From Pyrus communis (taxonomy: Eukaryota; Streptophyta; Magnoliopsida; Rosales; Rosaceae): a DNA stretch of 64,000 bases. The notes beneath the pieces are model-generated. The model did no database searches and was not told the origin of the DNA. It saw only the letters and a program-made list of their open reading frames with translations. Every line of letters starts with the position of its first letter. Position 1 is the first letter of the stretch. Positions 58,243-64,000 of the stretch are shown here, piece by piece. A program made the translations under genes and the position numbers. The stretch spans positions 35,012,453-35,076,452 of the forward strand of contig NC_084804.1 of NCBI RefSeq assembly GCF_963583255.1, read 5' to 3'.

Positions 58243-58433
58243 GTACCTTCTACACCTATTTCATGTTAAAATCTGCTTCAAATTTGTGATTTGATATAAT
58301 TGGACTTTAGAAAAAACTTGATGATTTTGAGGGATCCAATTTTTTAATTTCTTTTATATGTAATTTATGTGCTTGCTGTTGAAATGAATATTCTGTTCTT
58401 TGTTTTTTATCTCAACCTTGCTTCGCCCCGCAG

Positions 58434-59091
58434 CTGGTTGAAGATAACGTGGTCCTGATCGTCTGTCACCTCTGCGACAGTTCCGAACGACGGATTCGGT
58501 TCCAAAGCTACAATTGTGGAAAAGTATGCCTTATTCTTGGTTCTGAACAAACCAAATCGCATGTGTATTTGGTGGTTTTCTGCATTTTTTGCATCTTCAT
58601 TTTTCTACTTTTGTGGTCTTTGCTTTCATTTTACTGGTGCAAGTTTGTACTTTTCTGATGGATTATACTATTGGGAACTTAGTTACTTTTATTTTTTATA
58701 TTTGTTTGTTGGGCTTGTTGTTTTTCGGAAAATTTTTGAAACTCTGTAATCTATATATAGAGTGTTAAATGAGTATATGATTAATGGGTTGAATTTTGTT
58801 TTTGAAAGGACTGTTTCATGTTTTGTGTCGATTTGGCTGCGATAGTAACATTACTTCATGGAACAGTATAATTGCTGTGGTATGTGAATGTCGAATTTTT
58901 TCTTAATTTAATTTCAGAAAGAAATATGTGTTAACTGTAGTGCTATATGATGAATTAGCATCCTTATACGTTGGCAACTCAATTAGTGCACCATTGGTTG
59001 TGCAAATGTCTGAATATTGGTGCTTTTTCGGGAAACAGTGCTTTTTGTTTTCTGGAACCATTTGGAGAGCGCACGACTTGAGGATCTCATA
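58434..59091 (+). other. Possible exon and surrounding intron-like sequence
   Basis: A splice-acceptor-like CGCCCCGCAG (58424-58433) is followed by an open stretch (LVEDNVVLIVCHLCDSSE...) of balanced composition. It ends at about 58525 before T-rich, intron-like DNA. It resembles nothing I can name. No other gene-like signal appears up to the MITE at 59100. Confidence 0.3.
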
Positions 59092-59099
59092 CCCAAGGT

Positions 59100-59812
59100 T
59101 AGGGGTGGAAAAAATTCCCAAAATTCCCGAACCGAACCGAAAAAATCCCGATCCCAAATCAAAAATTTCCCAAACCGAAATTCCCGAAGTTTTCGGGATG
59201 CTATCCCGAACCGATCCCAAAATTTCGGTATGGGATTCGGGATTGGCTTCTCGATATTTTGGGAATCCCATACCAAACCGAAAATATATAATATTAATTA
59301 TTATATATATATTATTCTTTTATAATTGATGCTAGTAGTTTCTAATTCATGCTTTGCAACCTGGAATGCCCTACACCTTGCATATTTTTCATGTTTTGTT
59401 TGATATTCATGTGGATTTTATTATTATTGCTGCCATGGCTGATGATTTTAGAAGACTTGATTCTTTTGTCTCTCAACATATTGCAAAAAGGGTTTAATTA
59501 ATTTGAATTTTGACTATGATAAAAACAATCAGGCATGCCAGTGTTCAATTAAATGGTAGTGTGAATGAAATGAAATTCCTAGTTCATGAATGTGTTCTTG
59601 AATTATATATTTGAAGAACAATTCATAATTTCATATTTCAATTTGGGATTCCCGATTTGTCCCAAAATCCCGAAAATATTTCGGGATTCCCGAAATTTGG
59701 GATTCCCGAAAATTTGGTTTGGGATTGGTCTTCAAATTTCCGTCCTGAAAAATTTTGGTTTGGGATTCGGGATACTAGTTTCGGTATGGTATCCCATACC
59801 GAACCACCCCTA
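59100..59812. mobile_element. hAT-type MITE, 713 bp, perfect 8-bp target duplication
   Basis: The terminal inverted repeats TAGGGGTGG and CCACCCCTA are bounded by CCCAAGGT at 59092-59099 and 59813-59820. Within about 170 bp of each end are arrays of TTCGGGA/TCCCGAA and the pair CGGTATGGGAT and ATCCCATACCG, arranged so the two ends are roughly mirror images. The middle (59290-59640) is AT-rich and codes for nothing. TIR and duplication length are typical of the hAT superfamily; it is non-autonomous. Confidence 0.88.
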
Positions 59813-59820
59813 CCCAAGGT

Positions 59821-62384
59821 AATAGGTAAAAGTTAAAAATCTATGGCTTCCTTTACTGATGTAAGCTTGCATGGAAGAGAGAAACAATAACCAAAAATTT
59901 ATCTGAAGAGAACCAACAATTTTGAAGCCAATTACATTGGCTTAAGAATTCCTTAGGAGACAACTTGTACTCGATCGACAGTTTTATTTGTTTACCTCTG
60001 TTTTCTTGCTGGGAAAATATTATTTCCAGTCCTCAAAGTAGTTCGCGCTGCTTCCATTGTAACAATTTGAAACTATTTGGAATTTGATATATGTTGATAT
60101 AGGGAGTTAAATCTTTTTCAGTTTTTAGTGTGTTTTTATATTTCAGTTTTAATTTCTATGTATGTAATTGCTGCAAAGTACAACGAGTAAAGCCAGCAGC
60201 TCTGATCCCAGGTACCAGAGGCAGAAGGTGAGTGATTTCGAGATTTTAGAGTTTTGATTTAGAGTTTTGTTTGGTTTTTGGTTATAGTTGGGCCCGGTTT
60301 TTATTGTGATGTAATTCGCTAAGTCATTCTTATTGGGCGGTTATATTTTTCTCTTAATTTTGTTTGATATTATTATTTAGTCAAGGACAGCACTGTTTAT
60401 ACTCAAAAACTGATTAAATAAACTGTGTAAAGAATATTTGTTTTTAATTTAAGAGCGGTGGGTTGCAAATTAGATATAAGATGTTAAGGTGGGATAAAAT
60501 TGAAGTGGCAAGCGTGGGAAAAAGATTTATAATTTGTGGTGGAAATCAAAAAGAAGAAAGATAGAAGAGTGTGAGACAAGAATGGATTGACCTCATTTGG
60601 ATTTAAAACAAAACTGATTCAGGACTTACATGGTAATTTGTGTTGTGTTTAAGGAATTTTGTGTATTATGATCTGTGAGTTTTATTACTCATTGTTTTTT
60701 TATTTTTTATTTTTTTCATCTGTTTGTTTTGCAGGGTCTCTTTGTGTTAAAATTGTAACAGTTTATGCAACTTTTCAATCTTTAAACTGTTTCAGGGTGA
60801 GATTTAGATAACAAAATAGTTGGTTGAAAATTTGAAAGAATGTGATGGCATTCTTTTTGCTGAACCAATTTAAAAGTTGTGTGTAGGTCAATAGTTTGTA
60901 TATATTTTTTTTAAGTTTTAAACAAGCGTTTGTTTTCTTTTTTGTTAACTAATGTGAAACCTGTGCATAGATGGTTTACTGTGGCTAGATCTCTTGATAA
61001 AGTATATCCACCGAATTGGAAATATCAAATTGTCGAAAATGAACCAAATTGGTTTATAATAGCAAAATGTTTTCCAAAATGGTACAATGTGAACAAATAT
61101 ATAATAAAGAGCAAGTATAAAAATAATACTTACCAATATTTACAATGGATTGTTTGAGAGAATGTTATACACAGTATTTTTATTGCCCCTATTTGTATCT
61201 TGAATTTTGTAATAGGGATAGATAAAGATGTGATTGTCCTATATATATTTTGGTAAATCATTTTTGTTATATCCTCCTGTTGCTCTGGATTCTACAGGTT
61301 TTTTTTAAAAGTTTATTTGGTTGCTGGAAAAAAGCTGTGAAATGAAGGGCTTTAGAGTTTGATCATTTGTGCCTCAAATTTGGTAAGGTTTCTTTCCCCT
61401 ATATAATTTTGATTGGTATTCAATAGATTTTCATCAGAAATTATTGTATTCTCTTGCAAAGAAGTTCATTTTTGACACTCATGTAAACTTTAACACCACT
61501 TCACCAGATAACTCAATTTCATTTAGAGAAAGAGGAAGAAAAGAATTGGATTCATATCTGAAGATTTGGTGTAACTTTGTCTGAAAGAATTACTGAAAAA
61601 GTTGGGTTTCTTGGTGAGTTGTCCGGCAGATTTCAGGTGGCTAATTTTGTGATTATAATTAATTTTGTGTTATGACATTGTGGTATGCTATCAAATCTAA
61701 TTGGCGATTTATTTTGTATGGTTTTTGTGTGAATGCAGGTCAGCAACAAACAGGCTGATCACAACTGATTTATTCAATCCTATCGGTTTTGATTCTATCC
61801 CTCCATAACCCTGTTTACGGAAGGTAAGCAATTTATCCTACTTCAGATTTTAAAAATTCTTTACCAAAGAAATTTATATTCTGGTGATTTTTCTAGGGAT
61901 CCAAGGATTGAAAAAATTATGGGTTCTTAGAGGATTGGACTATTGTCGGACAAGTTGAATTGAACTCAGGTATGTTCTATTGGGTTGTCCATATTTCGTT
62001 TGATCTCTTACTTTGGGTTGTGCAGATTTCGTTTGAATTAGTTTGGGTTGTGAGGAAGTGAATAATTATTTGAAGTAATTAATTTCTCTTGGGTTGTGCA
62101 TATTTCCTTTGAATTAATTTGGGTTGTGTTTGAGCGTTGTACAGGCACAAACGCGGGTAAAGAGTATGAGGATAAAGGGAAGAGAAAATGATGTGATCAT
62201 CCACCTCAATCGATTTGTTGAGGTAATTTTTGTACCTTTTTTCTGTTTAAAGTTAGATGTTTTTCATCTTTTTAGGAGTATGTCATCGATGATTTGCCAC
62301 GAATTTATGAGAATTTCATTTCATCCAAACAATGGGCATTGGAATGTTAGTGCCTTTTTATTCAAATTTTCTTTATTTGAATAT
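59821..62384. other. Intron-like, T-rich region with isolated exon-like pieces
   Basis: Several acceptor or donor junctions occur around short, less AT-rich segments. One is near 60180-60229 (before GTGAGT), another at 60735 (TTTTGCAG before GGTCTC). Further ones lie near 61739 (ATGCAG before GTCAGC) and at 62146-62221 (GTACAG before GCACAAACGCGGG, closing TTGAG before GTAATT). Joined they give no protein that I recognise. I read this as a spliced non-coding transcript or a decayed gene. Confidence 0.3.
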
Positions 62385-62772
62385 TATGCGCATGAATCAA
62401 TTGGGATTTTGAGAGATTTTAATTCTTTTAATGAATCTAGGGGTATTCAGTTAGGAATTTAAATGATTCTTTGAAATTCAAGGTGTATTCAATTAGAAAT
62501 TTATGATAGTTTATTAAAATTCTTAGAAATCCAGATGTATTCAATTAGAAATTGATTTTAAACAATTTGAGAAAGTTGAGGAATTAGAGGGAATTGGATA
62601 GATTTCGTAGTGTATTTTAGGCATACACAAATCTCACATCTCTCTATGAGATTTCGAAGGAATTGAATCAAAATTTTGTATGGAATCTCTACAAATCAAT
62701 TAAACTTCATAAAAATCCATGGATTTATAAATCCATTAAAGTCTCTCAAATTCTCAATTGAATACACTCCCC
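62385..62772. mobile_element. Tourist-like MITE with GTATTCAATT termini
   Basis: The right end closes CTCAATTGAATACACTCCCC (to 62772), followed by TTA. On the left, ATCAATTGGGATTTTGAGAG (about 62397) matches its complement, and GGTGTATTCAATTAGAAATTT is repeated at about 62442, 62484 and 62527. Ends that read GGGGAGTGTATTCAATTG next to TTA suggest PIF/Harbinger. The left boundary is uncertain and the left target site has diverged. Confidence 0.55.
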
Positions 62773-63826
62773 TTATATTTCATTTCTTTGTGACTTTCTG
62801 CAGAACTTGGAATCGGCTTTTCACATAGCATGGATGATGAATATAAGAAACTCATACATAGAATGACTCCACCAAGTTATATACAAATTAAAATCATAAC
62901 TTGCGTCAATATATAAGTATAAATTATTTTTTAGCACACAACTTTGACATAATAATTTGTTTCATAATTTATAAAATATTGTACAGATTTATGCTACCTG
63001 GCAATCACAACTTCCAAGAAGGCAAGATCAACATATGGCATGTCACAGCGGTATATTTTCCACAAACAGATGGTAAAATTGTACTCATCACGTTTGGCAA
63101 GTTTTAATCTTTTTTACTTCCTTTTTAACACATTTCTAATTAACATTTTGTACTAAATTTTGATTAGACTTTATTTAAATGTTTGCTTTCAGAATTTCAC
63201 AAATTGAATTACCACCTCAATCATAGGAAAAAATGCATTTGATCTCCGGTTATAAGGTGACTTCGCCTCTCTCTCCACCCTCTCTCCCAAAACTCAATTT
63301 TGAACTTTTTATGCATATTTTTTTTTTAATCATTGGCTAACTGTCTTTATTATCTTTTGCAATTGTATTCACAACTCTCCAAAGTACAACAGTTTTCCTT
63401 TGGAAACACCTCAAACTAGGAACAAGTCTGGTATCCAATTACATTCATTGACTATAACACTTGAAAAAGCTAATGATGTTTTTCAACTTTGTTTAGTCTG
63501 TAGCAAGCTTAGTTTGACTGGTCCAACTTTTTCAATAAACAATTATCTCTTCGCACTTTGAAAAAATAAATTTTTATTTTTTATTTTGGTATCTAAATTT
63601 GTTCCGTTCATGATAAGGCTCCGTGTAAATTGCATTGCCATTCATAATTCTCTGTTTTTTTACTCAAACATTGTTTATGAAAATTGAAGCTATAAGGCCT
63701 TTCATATGATTTTCAATCCCGCAACATCATGTAGGTACAAATTTCTAGTAATTAACTAAAAAGCCAAAGGCATAAAATCAAAATATAAACAGAAAATTAA
63801 GGCAGGCAAAAACCAGGGAAAAGTAC
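62773..63826. other. Gene-poor stretch, possible intron of a minus-strand gene
   Basis: It includes the frame 62901-63107 (with GNHNFQEGKINIWHVTAV), which is protein-like but unrecognised. The T-rich run at 63318-63330 and the CT-rich block at about 63258-63290 carry no clear function. Confidence 0.3.
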
Positions 63827-64000
63827 CTGATTTCAGTTTCAAAGTAGGAAAGCGGTGGAGATCTGAGAAGAAAGCAACCCAAAACGCAGTCTGTAATCAA
63901 ACGGAGAAATCAAATTTGGGAATTTGAGCGTTTTGGGGCAAATGAGATTGTAGGATAACAAAGAGAAAACGAGGCGGGGGTTTTTGGTGGGTTTTCGTTT
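63827..64000 (-). other. Candidate 5' UTR exon of a minus-strand gene leaving the window
   Basis: In minus orientation the sequence resembles a plant leader (CTCGTTTTCTCTTTG, CTTTCTTCTCAGATCTCCACC) and ends GAAATCAG followed by GTACTTTTCC, a good splice donor at 63826. The gene body would lie to the left, but no matching coding exons were recognised before 62773, so the assignment is tentative. Confidence 0.35.

Noticed and set aside
58903..59329. Frames of 97-133 codons on both strands with Ile-Pro-Lys repeats
   Set aside because: They come from the TTCGGGA/TCCCGAA arrays of the hAT MITE.
1..64000. tRNA, rRNA or small nuclear RNA genes
   Set aside because: I looked for A/B-box-like pairs and conserved rRNA segments and found none. 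The TGGTATCA hits are retrotransposon primer-binding sites. A tRNAscan run would settle it.

Overview
The window is plant nuclear DNA. It is AT-rich and intron-bearing, dominated by Ty1-copia LTR retrotransposons and foldback MITEs, and has no bacterial-type operons, rRNA or tRNA genes that I could see. The repeat families and dioxygenase paralogs fit a dicot, and I would guess a woody Rosaceae such as apple or pear, but that is an impression rather than a proof.

Only two host genes look intact. They are paralogous 2-oxoglutarate/Fe(II) dioxygenases, one on the minus strand (2536-4681) and one on the plus strand (38050-41507). Each has four exons, identical intron phases and a complete iron- and 2-oxoglutarate-binding residue set. 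A third host gene, an F-box/FBD/LRR-type gene (55959-57742, minus), is broken by a stop codon, frameshifts and a retrotransposon at its 3' end. The right part (57800-64000) holds splice-like junctions without a recognisable protein, probably untranslated exons or a non-coding transcript, and the window ends in what looks like the 5' UTR exon of a minus-strand gene.

Layout. 1-2530: featureless DNA plus a poly(A)-tailed retroposon. 2536-4815: dioxygenase 1 with TATA box and GA microsatellite. 5482-8106: a MITE and a decayed minus-strand Copia. 8274-10113: Gypsy-like remnant and tandem repeats. 11859-18682: LTR-complete but coding-dead Copia. 18752-20176: two MITEs. 20690-27480: tandemly repeated copies of the upstream region of dioxygenase 2, the first split by an intact young Copia (21919-26781, single 1453-codon gag-pol frame, LTRs differing at one base). 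27486-37089: a 9.6-kb composite of an old Copia and large LTR-like units inserted in the second copy. 37090-41507: rest of the upstream region and dioxygenase 2. 42280-51843: another Copia, interrupted by a truncated minus-strand Copia flanked by 146-bp direct repeats. 53684-55958: an internally deleted Copia derivative. 55959-64000: F-box pseudogene, untranslated exons and two MITEs.

The host genes are not a demonstrated pathway. The two dioxygenases are a dispersed duplicate pair pushed about 33 kb apart by transposon insertion. The clearest unexplained signals are a repeated hairpin with compensatory stem changes inside the LTR-like units (33182-34938), the 146-bp duplication around the nested Copia fragment, and non-canonical LTR ends in two Copia elements.
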